A stretch of 64,000 bases of DNA from Bdellovibrionales bacterium GWA2_49_15 (lineage in GTDB: Bacteria; Bdellovibrionota; Bacteriovoracia; Bacteriovoracales; Bacteriovoracaceae), in NCBI GenBank assembly GCA_001769855.1, contig MEPP01000009.1, positions 1 to 64,000 on the forward strand. The letters run 5' to 3'. A program made the position numbers and the translations under genes. How positions within the stretch are numbered: position 1 is the first letter of the stretch; every line of letters begins with the position of its first letter. Below the pieces are notes generated by a model, which saw only the letters and a program-made list of their open reading frames with translations, was not told the origin of the DNA and made no database searches. Of this stretch, positions 1 through 9,149 are shown piece by piece.

Positions 1-3000
1 ATTATTTTTTGGTGGGCAACGGTGCCAACTGGACGGCGGAAGATCCTGCCACCGCCCGAGGAAGTATGGGCCTTGGAACCATGGCGGTGCAAAATTCCAA
101 CAGTGTGGCGATTTCGGGGGGCGCGATCACCGGTGGTGCTATCTCGGGCGTGACAATTAACAACTCGGTGATCGGTGGCACGACTCCCGTGGCCGGAACT
201 TTTACCACCGCCACGGCCACCAGTGTGGTCGCCGGCACGGTCAAAAGTGATATCGGACTCATTATAGAAGATCCGGGGGCGGGGACGAATGCCGTGACCG
301 TGGTGGCCCCCAATCCTCTCGCGGCTAGTTATATCTTAACGCTGCCGGTGGATGATGGTACCGCCAATCAACTGCTCTCAACAAATGGTGCAGGGGTACT
401 GGCGTGGACCAACAATCCTCCTCCCGGTGGCGCGGCCGGGGGATCGCTGGACGGAACCTATCCGAATCCAGGCCTGGCCGATGGCACGATCGTAAACGCC
501 GACGTGAATGCCGCTGCGGCGATTGCCTTCTCAAAGATGGCCGCCTTGACCGGCAGTCGTGCCACTGAAACAAACGTCTCGGGCGTGGTGGTTGCCTCGG
601 CGGTCACGTCCACCGAGCTGAATTATTTAACCGGGGTCACCTCGGCCATTCAAACTCAAATTAACAATCGAGTGCTCGATACCGGCGACACCATGACCGG
701 GGATTTGGTTTTAAGTGGCGCAGGCACGGATCTCTCTGTTGGTGGAACGGTGACAGTGACGGGTGTCACGGCCTTGAACTCGACCACAACAATTACAAAC
801 GGCACTCTCGATATTAAAAACAGCGACGACACAACCAGGGCCTTAAGACTTTTTGAAAATAGTACCGGTGGCGCCGACTATGTGGGAATGAAAGCTCCCA
901 ATGGGATGGCGGCCCCTTACACCCTGACTCTTCCTCCCGATGACGGCACCGCCAATCAGTTTCTGATGACCGACGGTGCCGGGGTTTTGAGCTGGTCTTC
1001 CGGGGTGAATACGGTGGTCGCCGGGAATGCCATAACCATCAGTGGGGCCACGGGCAACGTCACGGTCAATCACGCTGACACTTCGGCGGTGGCGGATATT
1101 GCTTCTCCCGGCACCGGCAATGTTTTAACCGGCATCTCTTTTGATACCTACGGGCACGTGCAAACCATGGCCCAGTATGATCTCGATGGCCGTTACTTTA
1201 CCGAGACCGAGGCCAACACAAATTTTGTCAATGTGACCGGGGATACCATGACCGGCGCTCTCACCCTTAATACTCAAAATGAACTTCGCCTGGCCGATTT
1301 AGACAGCTCAAATTATGTCGCCCTTCGCTCTCCTACTGTGGTGGGCACCAATGTGATCTTCACTCTACCTTCAGGTTCAGGTACCGCAGGACAACTCTTG
1401 CAGACAGATGGCGCCGGGGTTATGAGTTGGATTTCCGGGGCCGCGCCGACGGGTGCTGCGGGCGGTGATCTCACCGGGACCTATCCAAATCCCAGCATTG
1501 CCGCCGGGGTGATCGTGAATGCGGACGTGAATGCCGCCGCCAATATTGATGCCACCAAACTTGGAACGGGCGCGGTGGACAACACGGAATTTAATCGCTT
1601 AAATGGGCCGACCAGCGCCCTTCTTGAGGCCAATAATATTGGGGTCACGGTTCAGGCCTACGACGCTGACCTGGCCACCATCGCCGGCCTCACTCCCACC
1701 GATAATTATTTTATGGTGGGGAACGGGGCCAACTGGGGAGCTGAAGACGCCGCCACTGCCCGAGGCAGCATGGGGCTGGGAACGATGGCCACTCAAAATG
1801 CCAATGCCGTGGCGATCTCAGGTGGTTCGATTAATGGAACGACGGTGGGCGCGACCACTCCCGCCGCTGTAACTGGTACGGTTTTAACCGCCACCGGCAG
1901 CATCGTGGCCGAAGACCCTGGTGTGGGATTAAATAATGTCACGGTGGTGGCCCCCACAGGACTCGGCGCCAGCTACACCCTCACTCTTCCCGGTGATGAC
2001 GGTCTGGTGGGACAAATTCTGACCACCGATGGTGTGGGAACGCTGTCATGGATGAGCAATCCTCCTCCCGGTGGAAACGCCGGCGGCTCGCTCGATGGAA
2101 CCTATCCGAACCCAGGCATCGCCGATGGTGCCATCGTGAACGCCGATGTGAACGCCGCCGCTAACATCGCCGCCACCAAACTTGGAACGGGTGCGGTGGA
2201 CAACACCGAATTTAATTATTTGGATGGTGTGACCTCTTCAATTCAAACTCAATTTTCAAATAAGCAACCCCTTGATGCTGACTTAACCCAGATCGCCGGT
2301 CTCACTCCCACCGACAATTATTTTTTGGTGGGCAATGGGGCCAACTGGACAGCAGAGGATGCCGCCACCGCCCGCGGCAGTATGGGGCTTGGAACCATCG
2401 CCACTCAAAATGCCAACGCTGTGGCGATCACGGGTGGAACAATTGATGGAACAACTGTCGGTGCCACCACCGCTTCAACCGTGCGTGGGTCAACGGTGAA
2501 AGCGCTCACCAACTTTATCGCCGAAGACCCAGGTGCCGGAACTTTCACCACCACCATTCAATCCGCAACCTTGGCCGCCAGTTATGTTTTAACTCTTCCC
2601 GTGGATGATGGAACCTCAGGGCAACTCTTGCAAACAGACGGCGCTGGGGTTTTGAGTTGGATTTCGGGAGCTGCTCCCACTGGAAACGCCGGGGGCTCAC
2701 TCGATGGCACCTACCCTAACCCAGGCATCGCCGATGGTGCCATCGTCAATGCGGATGTGAACGCCGCCGCCAATATTGCCGCCACCAAACTTGGAACGGG
2801 CGCGGTGGACAATACCGAATTTAATTATTTGGATGGCGTGACCTCTTCAATTCAGACTCAATTTTCCAATAAGCAACCGCTGGATTCTGACCTAACTCAA
2901 ATTGCCGGTCTCACGGCAACCTTGGATAACTTTATGGTGGGCGATGGGGCCAACTGGATTCTCAAAACTCCGGCGAATGCTCGGACAAGTTTGGGCCTTG

Positions 3001-6000
3001 GTACCATGGCATTACAAAATGACAACGCGGTGGCGATTACGGGTGGGACCGCAACCTTGACCACGGCAACCTTGAAAACCAGCTTGGTGGTGGAAGACCC
3101 CGGGGCAGGCACCTTCACCACGACGATTCAATCTGCAACTCTCGGTGCCAGCTACGTCTTGACCTTGCCGGTGGACGATGGAACTGTGGGGCAACTCTTA
3201 CAAACAAATGGCGCAGGGATTTTAAGTTGGATTTCTGGAGCTGCTCCAACCGGAAATGCCGGTGGCTCACTCGACGGCACCTACCCTAACCCGGGCATTG
3301 CCGATGGTGCCATCGTCAACGCTGATGTGAACGCTGCCGCCAATATTGCCGCCACCAAACTTGGAACGGGCGTTGTCGACAACACCGAATTTAATTATTT
3401 AGATGGTGTGACGTCTTCTATCCAAACTCAATTTTCCAATAAGCAACCTCTTGATGCTGACTTAACCCAGATCGCCGGCCTCACTCCAACTGACAATTAT
3501 TTTATGGTGGGCAACGGGGCCAACTGGATGGCGGAAGACGCGACCACGGCGCGAAGTAGTATGGGGCTTGGAACCATCGCGACTCAAAATGCCAACACTG
3601 TGGCGATCTCAGGTGGTTCGATTAATGGAACCACGGTGGGTGCGACCACTCCCGCCGCGGTAACAGGAACCACTCTCACCGCCACGGCCAGCATTATCGC
3701 CGAAGACCCCGGCGTGGGACTCAATAGTGTGACAGTCGTGGCACCCACAGGTTTGGGCACCAGCTACACTTTGACTCTGCCAACTGACGATGGTCTGGTA
3801 GGACAAATTCTGACCACTAATGGTGTGGGTACATTGTCTTGGATGAGCAATCCTCCTCCCGGTGGAAATGCCGGTGGCTCACTCGATGGCACCTACCCTA
3901 ACCCCGGCATTGCCGATGGTGCGATCGTGAACGCCGATGTGAACGCCGCCGCTAATATTGCCGCCACCAAGTTGGGAACGGGCGCGGTGGATAACACCGA
4001 ATTTAATTATTTGGATGGCGTGACCTCTTCAATTCAAACTCAATTTACCAATAAGCAGCCGCTTGATGCTGACCTGACTCAGATCGCCGGACTTACGCCC
4101 ACACTCGATAACTTCATGGTAGGGGATGGTGCGAACTGGATTCTCAAAACTCCTGCGAACGCCCGAACAAGTTTGGGCCTTGGAACCATGGCCACTCAGA
4201 ACGCCAACTTGGTGGCCATCACGGGTGGGGCCATTGACGGAACGACAGTTGGTGCCACAACCGCTTCCACCGTGCGTGGTTCAACGGTGAAGGCCCTCAC
4301 CAGCTTTATCGCCGAAGACCCAGGTGCCGGAACTTTTGCCACCACGATTCAATCCGCAACCTTGGCCGCCAGTTATGTCTTAACTCTTCCCGTGGATGAT
4401 GGAACCTCAGGGCAACTCTTACAAACAGACGGCGCTGGGGTTTTGAGTTGGATTTCGGGGGCCGCTCCCACTGGAAACGCCGGTGGCTCACTCGATGGCA
4501 CCTACCCTAACCCCGGCATCGCCGATGGTGCGATTGTAAACGCCGATGTGAACGCCGCCGCCAATATTGCCGCCACCAAACTTGGAACGGGCGCGGTTGA
4601 TAACACCGAATTTAATTATTTGGACGGTGTAACCTCGGCAATTCAAACTCAATTTACCAATAAGCAACCGCTTGATGCTGACCTGACCACCATCTCGGGC
4701 CTGACCGCCACGACTGATTATTTTATGGTGGGCAATGCCGGTAGCTGGACCTCAGTCGCTCCTGCCACCGCTCGAACCAGCTTAGGCCTGGGCACCATCG
4801 CCACTCAAAATGCCAACGGCGTGGCGATCTCAGGTGGTTCAATCAATGGTACGACTGTGGGTGCCACCACACCTGCCGCCGTGACAGGAACATCACTGAC
4901 CGCGACCTCAAGTATTATCGCCGAAGACCCGGGCATCGGTTTGAATAATGTGACGATTCAATCTCCCACCGGTCTGGGTGCAAGCTATCTCTTAACTCTT
5001 CCCGTGGATGACGGCACAGCAGGACAACTTTTAAAAACCGACGGGGCCGGGGTTTTAAGTTGGATTTCCGGCGCTGCCCCCACTGGAAACGCCGGCGGCT
5101 CACTCGACGGCACCTACCCTAACCCCGGCATCGCCGATGGTGCCATCGTCAATGCGGATGTGAACGCCGCCGCCAATATTGCCGCCACCAAGCTTGGAAC
5201 GGGCGCCGTGGACAATACCGAATTTAATTATTTGGACGGTGTGACCTCGGCAATTCAAACTCAATTTACCAATAAGCAGCCGCTGGATGCTGACCTGACT
5301 CAAATCGCCAGTCTGACGGCAACCCTGGATAACTTTATGGTGGGCGACGGGGCCAACTGGGTTCTCAAGACTCCGGCGAATGCTCGGACAAGTTTGGGCC
5401 TTGGCACCATGGCGACACAAAACGCCAATGCGGTCGCTATCTCGGGCGGTACTGCAACCTTAACGACGGCAACTTTGAAAACCAGCTTGGTGGTGGAAGA
5501 TCCCGGGGCCGGAACTTTCACCGCAACGATGCAGGCACCAACTCTGGCCGCTAGCTATACCTTAACTCTTCCGGTGGATGACGGCACTCTGGGACAAGTC
5601 TTATCGACAGACGGCAATGGCGTCTTATCCTGGCTGTCGGCCCCTCCTCCAACAGGTCCCGCCAGTGGGTCATTAGATGGAAATTATCCGAATCCAGGCA
5701 TTGCCGACGGCACCATCGTCAATGCGGACGTGAATGCCGCCGCTAATATTGCCGCCACAAAGCTGGGAACGGGCGCAGTTGATAACACCGAGTTTAACTA
5801 TTTGGATGGCGTGACTTCTTCAATTCAAACTCAATTTACCAATAAGCAACCGCTTGACGCCGATCTAACAACTATTTCCGGCCTGACCGCCACTACCGAT
5901 TATTTTCTGGTTGGGAATGCCGGTAGCTGGACTTCTGTGGCCCCCGCCACGGCACGAACAAGTTTAGGTCTTGGAACGATGGCCACCCAAAACGCAAATG

Positions 6001-8429
6001 CTTTGGCCGTCACAGGCGGTGCTATCGATGGAACAACTGTTGGTGCCACAACTGCTTCGACTGTTCGTGGTTCTACTGTGAAAGCATTGACTAGTTTTAT
6101 CGCTGAAGACCCAGGTGCGGGAACTTTCACCACTACAATTCAATCCGCAACTTTGGGCGCGAGCTATACCTTAACCCTTCCTGTGGATGATGGTACTGTG
6201 GGACAGCTTTTGAAAACAGACGGCGCAGGGGTTTTAAGCTGGGTATCCGGGGCTGCCCCAACTGGTACAGCTGGTGGATCTCTCGATGGGACTTATCCGA
6301 ACCCTGGCATTGCTGATGGAACAATTGCAAACGCCGATGTGAATGCCGCCGCGAATATTGATGCAACAAAGTTGGGAACTGGCGCGATAACCAACACCGA
6401 ATTCAATTATTTGGACGGAGTGACTTCGGCCATTCAAACCCAATTCACAGGCAAGGAACCTTCTATCACCGCTGGTACGACCTCACAGTTCTGGCGCGGA
6501 GATAAATCGTGGCAGGCCTTTGGAACCATGATTTCACAGAATGCCAATGCGGTGGCGATTACCGGTGGCACAATCAACGGGACGACAATCGGTGCCACCA
6601 CTCCTTCCACAGTAAGCGCGACCACCATTGCCAGTGGAACACACACGGTCACAAATGGAACGATGGATATTAAAAACAGCGACAACACCCCACGTGAACT
6701 CCGGCTCTTTGAAGGAAGTGCCAGCGGAAACAACTACGTCGGCCTGAAGGCCTATGGCGGGTTTCCTGCAGACTTCTCACTGACCCTTCCATCCGGCGTT
6801 CCTGGCGCGGTGAACAGCGCCCTGGTTTCAGATACGTCCGGTAATTTATCTTGGTTGTCATCCCTTCCACCGAGTGGTGCAGCGGGCGGGGACCTCACGG
6901 GCACTTATCCGAATCCAACTATTGGCACTGGCAAGGTAACCTCGGCACATATTTTTGACGGTGAAATCGTCAATGCGGACATCAATGCGGCCGCGGGAAT
7001 TGTCGACACCAAACTTGCCACCATCAGCACCGCTGGCAAAGTTTCAAATTCCGCGACAACTGCAACCTCGGCGAATACCGGCAGTGCCATCGTTGCGCGA
7101 GATGCTTCCGGTAACTTCTCAGCAGGAACCATTACCGCCGGACTAACCGGGGCCGCCAGCTTAAATGTTCTTAAAGCTGGCGATACAATGTCGGGTGACC
7201 TGACGGTCCAAGGCAGAATTTATACCGGCTACAAAGGTATTGTTGGTGGCGGTGGTGGTGCTGCAGATCTTTCGACTGTTTGGCTTATGGGAGCTTCTTG
7301 GCCTGGAAACCCGGGGTCGGGCGGCAACTACTCAGGTTTTTATGGAATGGGTTTTTGCTTTACCGGTAATGCCAATTGCCCATCGACAAATGGTGTTACA
7401 GGTTATCAGTTTGACATAGTTAGTAATGGTGTCTCCAACATCCAATTGGGCCTGAGCGGTAATGCCTATTTTGCAGGAACTGTTTATACCGGAGGTATCA
7501 GCACCGGAAGTCTCACGACCAGTGGCGATGTTACCGGTGCAAGATTTGTCGACTACAACAGTGGTACTTACTACCTTGACCCGGCCAGTACTTCCAATTT
7601 GAATGGACTCACAACCGCCAGTGCCATAACGGCAAACTCGTCTATCAATGCCAATGCCCATATCTATATGGGTACGGGGTCCTGGATTTATTCCGGCAGA
7701 CAGGGCATCGTGGGAACGTATAACTCAACCGAAATTCAAAATATTTGGTCTATGGGGTCTGCTTATGTTCCTAGCGTAAGTGGCGGTGGAAGTTGGGCCA
7801 GCCAATACGGTATGAGTTATTGCCATACCAATAATGCCAATTGCAAGGCCGGGTATGGTCACCAGATTGATATAGTTAATGCTGGCACTGTGGGTATCGC
7901 ACTGGGATTGGCGGGTAGTGCTTGGTTCAGCGGAAATATCGACGTCGACGGTGTTGTCAATGGCGATGGCGGATTTTCATCGGGGGGAAATACGGTTATT
8001 GACGCCGGTGGCGGCTGGCATCGGTCCTATGGTAACACCGGTTGGTATAACGGTACGTATGGCGGTGGTTGGTATATGACTGACACCAGCTGGCTGAGGG
8101 CCTACAATGATAAAGGGATTGCCACAGGGGGAAGTGTTTCGGTTGGTGGAAATCTCTATATTGGTTATGAAAGAGTCAGCGCTACTTTCGCCCCTGCATC
8201 CGCAAGTAACTGGTTAAATATTGCCGCCCACCCTATCTACTATGGTGGTGGAACCGTTTCCTGCTCAGCGGGCAAGCAGGTCCTCGGCTGTGGAGTCAAT
8301 TCACCATGGGCCGACTGGGGGCATGCTAACTCATATCCGAGCTCTAATACCACCTGCTACTGCGAAGCAGGTTACTACTCCAGTGGGGTGACCCATACTT
8401 GTTATGCAATTTGCGCAAGGATATACTAG
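1..8429 (+). CDS. Giant phage-fibre-like surface adhesin, 5' end cut by the window
   Basis: The reading frame is already open at the left edge. Codons 3-8 read Tyr-Phe and run into the repeat motif NYFLVGNGANW seen later, so the TTG at 9 is not the start and the real start lies upstream. About 2800 residues are visible. The shaft consists of repeated units carrying GGSLDGTYPNPG, NYLDGVTSSIQTQ, GLGTMATQNAN and YxLTLPVDDGT. From about residue 2400 (counted from base 9) follows a tip: two copies of a domain with paired Cys (GMGFC.. and GMSYC..), the string YLDPASTSNLNG, then SYGNTGWYNGTYGGGWYMTD, and a Cys-rich end finishing in CYAICARIY. GTYPNP repeats and the GWYNxTYGGGW motif are known from phage tail fibres and PilV-type pilus-tip adhesins. 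Bdellovibrio encodes chimeric trimeric fibres of this kind for prey recognition. I infer an exported or surface trimeric fibre; trimerisation and ligand are not visible. Confidence 0.85.
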   Translation, partial: YFLVGNGANWTAEDPATARGSMGLGTMAVQNSNSVAISGGAITGGAISGVTINNSVIGGTTPVAGTFTTATATSVVAGTVKSDIGLIIEDPGAGTNAVTVVAPNPLAASYILTLPVDDGTANQLLSTNGAGVLAWTNNPPPGGAAGGSLDGTYPNPGLADGTIVNADVNAAAAIAFSKMAALTGSRATETNVSGVVVASAVTSTELNYLTGVTSAIQTQINNRVLDTGDTMTGDLVLSGAGTDLSVGGTVTVTGVTALNSTTTITNGTLDIKNSDDTTRALRLFENSTGGADYVGMKAPNGMAAPYTLTLPPDDGTANQFLMTDGAGVLSWSSGVNTVVAGNAITISGATGNVTVNHADTSAVADIASPGTGNVLTGISFDTYGHVQTMAQYDLDGRYFTETEANTNFVNVTGDTMTGALTLNTQNELRLADLDSSNYVALRSPTVVGTNVIFTLPSGSGTAGQLLQTDGAGVMSWISGAAPTGAAGGDLTGTYPNPSIAAGVIVNADVNAAANIDATKLGTGAVDNTEFNRLNGPTSALLEANNIGVTVQAYDADLATIAGLTPTDNYFMVGNGANWGAEDAATARGSMGLGTMATQNANAVAISGGSINGTTVGATTPAAVTGTVLTATGSIVAEDPGVGLNNVTVVAPTGLGASYTLTLPGDDGLVGQILTTDGVGTLSWMSNPPPGGNAGGSLDGTYPNPGIADGAIVNADVNAAANIAATKLGTGAVDNTEFNYLDGVTSSIQTQFSNKQPLDADLTQIAGLTPTDNYFLVGNGANWTAEDAATARGSMGLGTIATQNANAVAITGGTIDGTTVGATTASTVRGSTVKALTNFIAEDPGAGTFTTTIQSATLAASYVLTLPVDDGTSGQLLQTDGAGVLSWISGAAPTGNAGGSLDGTYPNPGIADGAIVNADVNAAANIAATKLGTGAVDNTEFNYLDGVTSSIQTQFSNKQPLDSDLTQIAGLTATLDNFMVGDGANWILKTPANARTSLGLGTMALQNDNAVAITGGTATLTTATLKTSLVVEDPGAGTFTTTIQSATLGASYVLTLPVDDGTVGQLLQTNGAGILSWISGAAPTGNAGGSLDGTYPNPGIADGAIVNADVNAAANIAATKLGTGVVDNTEFNYLDGVTSSIQTQFSNKQPLDADLTQIAGLTPTDNYFMVGNGANWMAEDATTARSSMGLGTIATQNANTVAISGGSINGTTVGATTPAAVTGTTLTATASIIAEDPGVGLNSVTVVAPTGLGTSYTLTLPTDDGLVGQILTTNGVGTLSWMSNPPPGGNAGGSLDGTYPNPGIADGAIVNADVNAAANIAATKLGTGAVDNTEFNYLDGVTSSIQTQFTNKQPLDADLTQIAGLTPTLDNFMVGDGANWILKTPANARTSLGLGTMATQNANLVAITGGAIDGTTVGATTASTVRGSTVKALTSFIAEDPGAGTFATTIQSATLAASYVLTLPVDDGTSGQLLQTDGAGVLSWISGAAPTGNAGGSLDGTYPNPGIADGAIVNADVNAAANIAATKLGTGAVDNTEFNYLDGVTSAIQTQFTNKQPLDADLTTISGLTATTDYFMVGNAGSWTSVAPATARTSLGLGTIATQNANGVAISGGSINGTTVGATTPAAVTGTSLTATSSIIAEDPGIGLNNVTIQSPTGLGASYLLTLPVDDGTAGQLLKTDGAGVLSWISGAAPTGNAGGSLDGTYPNPGIADGAIVNADVNAAANIAATKLGTGAVDNTEFNYLDGVTSAIQTQFTNKQPLDADLTQIASLTATLDNFMVGDGANWVLKTPANARTSLGLGTMATQNANAVAISGGTATLTTATLKTSLVVEDPGAGTFTATMQAPTLAASYTLTLPVDDGTLGQVLSTDGNGVLSWLSAPPPTGPASGSLDGNYPNPGIADGTIVNADVNAAANIAATKLGTGAVDNTEFNYLDGVTSSIQTQFTNKQPLDADLTTISGLTATTDYFLVGNAGSWTSVAPATARTSLGLGTMATQNANALAVTGGAIDGTTVGATTASTVRGSTVKALTSFIAEDPGAGTFTTTIQSATLGASYTLTLPVDDGTVGQLLKTDGAGVLSWVSGAAPTGTAGGSLDGTYPNPGIADGTIANADVNAAANIDATKLGTGAITNTEFNYLDGVTSAIQTQFTGKEPSITAGTTSQFWRGDKSWQAFGTMISQNANAVAITGGTINGTTIGATTPSTVSATTIASGTHTVTNGTMDIKNSDNTPRELRLFEGSASGNNYVGLKAYGGFPADFSLTLPSGVPGAVNSALVSDTSGNLSWLSSLPPSGAAGGDLTGTYPNPTIGTGKVTSAHIFDGEIVNADINAAAGIVDTKLATISTAGKVSNSATTATSANTGSAIVARDASGNFSAGTITAGLTGAASLNVLKAGDTMSGDLTVQGRIYTGYKGIVGGGGGAADLSTVWLMGASWPGNPGSGGNYSGFYGMGFCFTGNANCPSTNGVTGYQFDIVSNGVSNIQLGLSGNAYFAGTVYTGGISTGSLTTSGDVTGARFVDYNSGTYYLDPASTSNLNGLTTASAITANSSINANAHIYMGTGSWIYSGRQGIVGTYNSTEIQNIWSMGSAYVPSVSGGGSWASQYGMSYCHTNNANCKAGYGHQIDIVNAGTVGIALGLAGSAWFSGNIDVDGVVNGDGGFSSGGNTVIDAGGGWHRSYGNTGWYNGTYGGGWYMTDTSWLRAYNDKGIATGGSVSVGGNLYIGYERVSATFAPASASNWLNIAAHPIYYGGGTVSCSAGKQVLGCGVNSPWADWGHANSYPSSNTTCYCEAGYYSSGVTHTCYAICARIY
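2082..6884 (+). repeat. Eight tandem coding repeats in the fibre shaft
   Basis: Taking the codons for Gly-Gly-Ser of GGSLDGTYPNP (or equivalents) as unit starts, units begin at 2082, 2691, 3261, 3873, 4482, 5094, 5664 and 6273, and the next begins at 6885. Spacings are 609, 570, 612, 609, 612, 570, 609 and 612 bp, so there are two size classes, about 190 and 203-204 residues. Two looser units precede them (starts at 441 and 1461). Copies are very similar in protein but differ at many synonymous positions. The short units carry a TLTTATLKTSL segment in place of a longer GTTVGATT segment. Confidence 0.95.
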
Positions 8430-8435
8430 TTATGC

Positions 8436-9116
8436 ATGAAAGAAGATCCTAAAAAAATAATCTATCTCCTCATCGGAGTTGTCCTTTTTCTCCTCGGCTT
8501 ACTGGCGGGTCTTTCTGTTTTCATCTTTATGAAAAGTGATTCGAGTTCATATATGGCCCACGAATCGGGTCCTGGAGTGGGAGGCGGCCCTGCTAGTCCT
8601 GCAGTTCAAGCGGGACTGTCGCAGTCATCCTCCCCATTATCCAAGCAGGCACAGAAGTTTTTAACTCTTCCTTCATCATGGATGAGTGAAGAGTTAAACC
8701 CTTCAAAAAGACAAGGCCATTCGTTGCTTTTTGATTTGGCAGTTTCCAAAAAGTTAATACTGGAGAGATGCACCGCCATGCTTTATCTTGATCCCAAAAC
8801 AAGAAAACCAATACCTCCGCGCCCGGCCGAAGGGAATGATTTTTGCGTTCCCATTCTTTGGAACGAAATTGTGGATATCGATGATCATCATATTGTCATC
8901 CGAGATGAAAAACAGGGGAAAACACTTTCCTTCCCGTTTAAAATTTCAGAAAAAAAGGCCCAGATCAAAGTTGATGGCCTGGAAGTAAACCTCATCCCTG
9001 GCACCAGAAATGATCTGCTCCAGAGGATTGAATCACTCGAGTCTGTGGTTAAAGAAAAAGACGAAGCCTTCAGACAAGCTCGCCCCAAAGAAGGTACGCC
9101 CAAAGAAGGTACGTGA
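8436..9116 (+). CDS. Single-pass membrane-anchored protein downstream of the fibre gene
   Basis: I do not recognise a family for these 226 residues. Residues 8-31 form a strong hydrophobic segment after a short Lys-rich N-terminus, which suggests an inner-membrane anchor with the rest outside the cytoplasm. A Ser/Pro/Gly-rich linker follows, then a mixed alpha/beta-looking region with two Cys (about residues 113 and 133). The C-terminus is a charged helix of coiled-coil character (about 190-216) ending in two copies of PKEGT. It starts 6 bp after the fibre stop codon, so the two are almost certainly cotranscribed. An assembly, anchoring or export partner of the fibre is a reasonable inference and nothing more. 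Confidence 0.8.
   Translation: MKEDPKKIIYLLIGVVLFLLGLLAGLSVFIFMKSDSSSYMAHESGPGVGGGPASPAVQAGLSQSSSPLSKQAQKFLTLPSSWMSEELNPSKRQGHSLLFDLAVSKKLILERCTAMLYLDPKTRKPIPPRPAEGNDFCVPILWNEIVDIDDHHIVIRDEKQGKTLSFPFKISEKKAQIKVDGLEVNLIPGTRNDLLQRIESLESVVKEKDEAFRQARPKEGTPKEGT
9084..9113 (+). repeat. Perfect 15-bp tandem duplication at the gene end
   Basis: The 15-mer encoding Pro-Lys-Glu-Gly-Thr occurs twice in a row at 9084-9098 and 9099-9113, directly before the TGA. It adds five residues to the C-terminus without changing frame, as expected from a recent slippage duplication. Confidence 0.9.
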
Positions 9117-9130
9117 TACCTTTTAAGAGC

Positions 9131-9149
9131 AACGCGATATTCGCGCGTT
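9131..9149. terminator. Possible bidirectional hairpin between convergent genes
   Basis: AACGCG (9131-9136) pairs with CGCGTT (9144-9149) around a 7-base loop. It lies between the end of the fibre operon and the convergent methyltransferase gene and touches the latter's stop codon. No clear T-run follows on either strand, so terminator function is only suggested by position. Confidence 0.35.

Noticed and set aside
2082-6884. Regular direct repeats as a CRISPR array
   Set aside because: The period is about 600 bp, the repeats are fully coding and no short unique spacers exist.
2-7661. Many overlapping reading frames of 60-110 codons on both strands within the fibre gene
   Set aside because: They are periodic shadows of the repeated coding sequence, lack ribosome sites and disappear outside the repeats.
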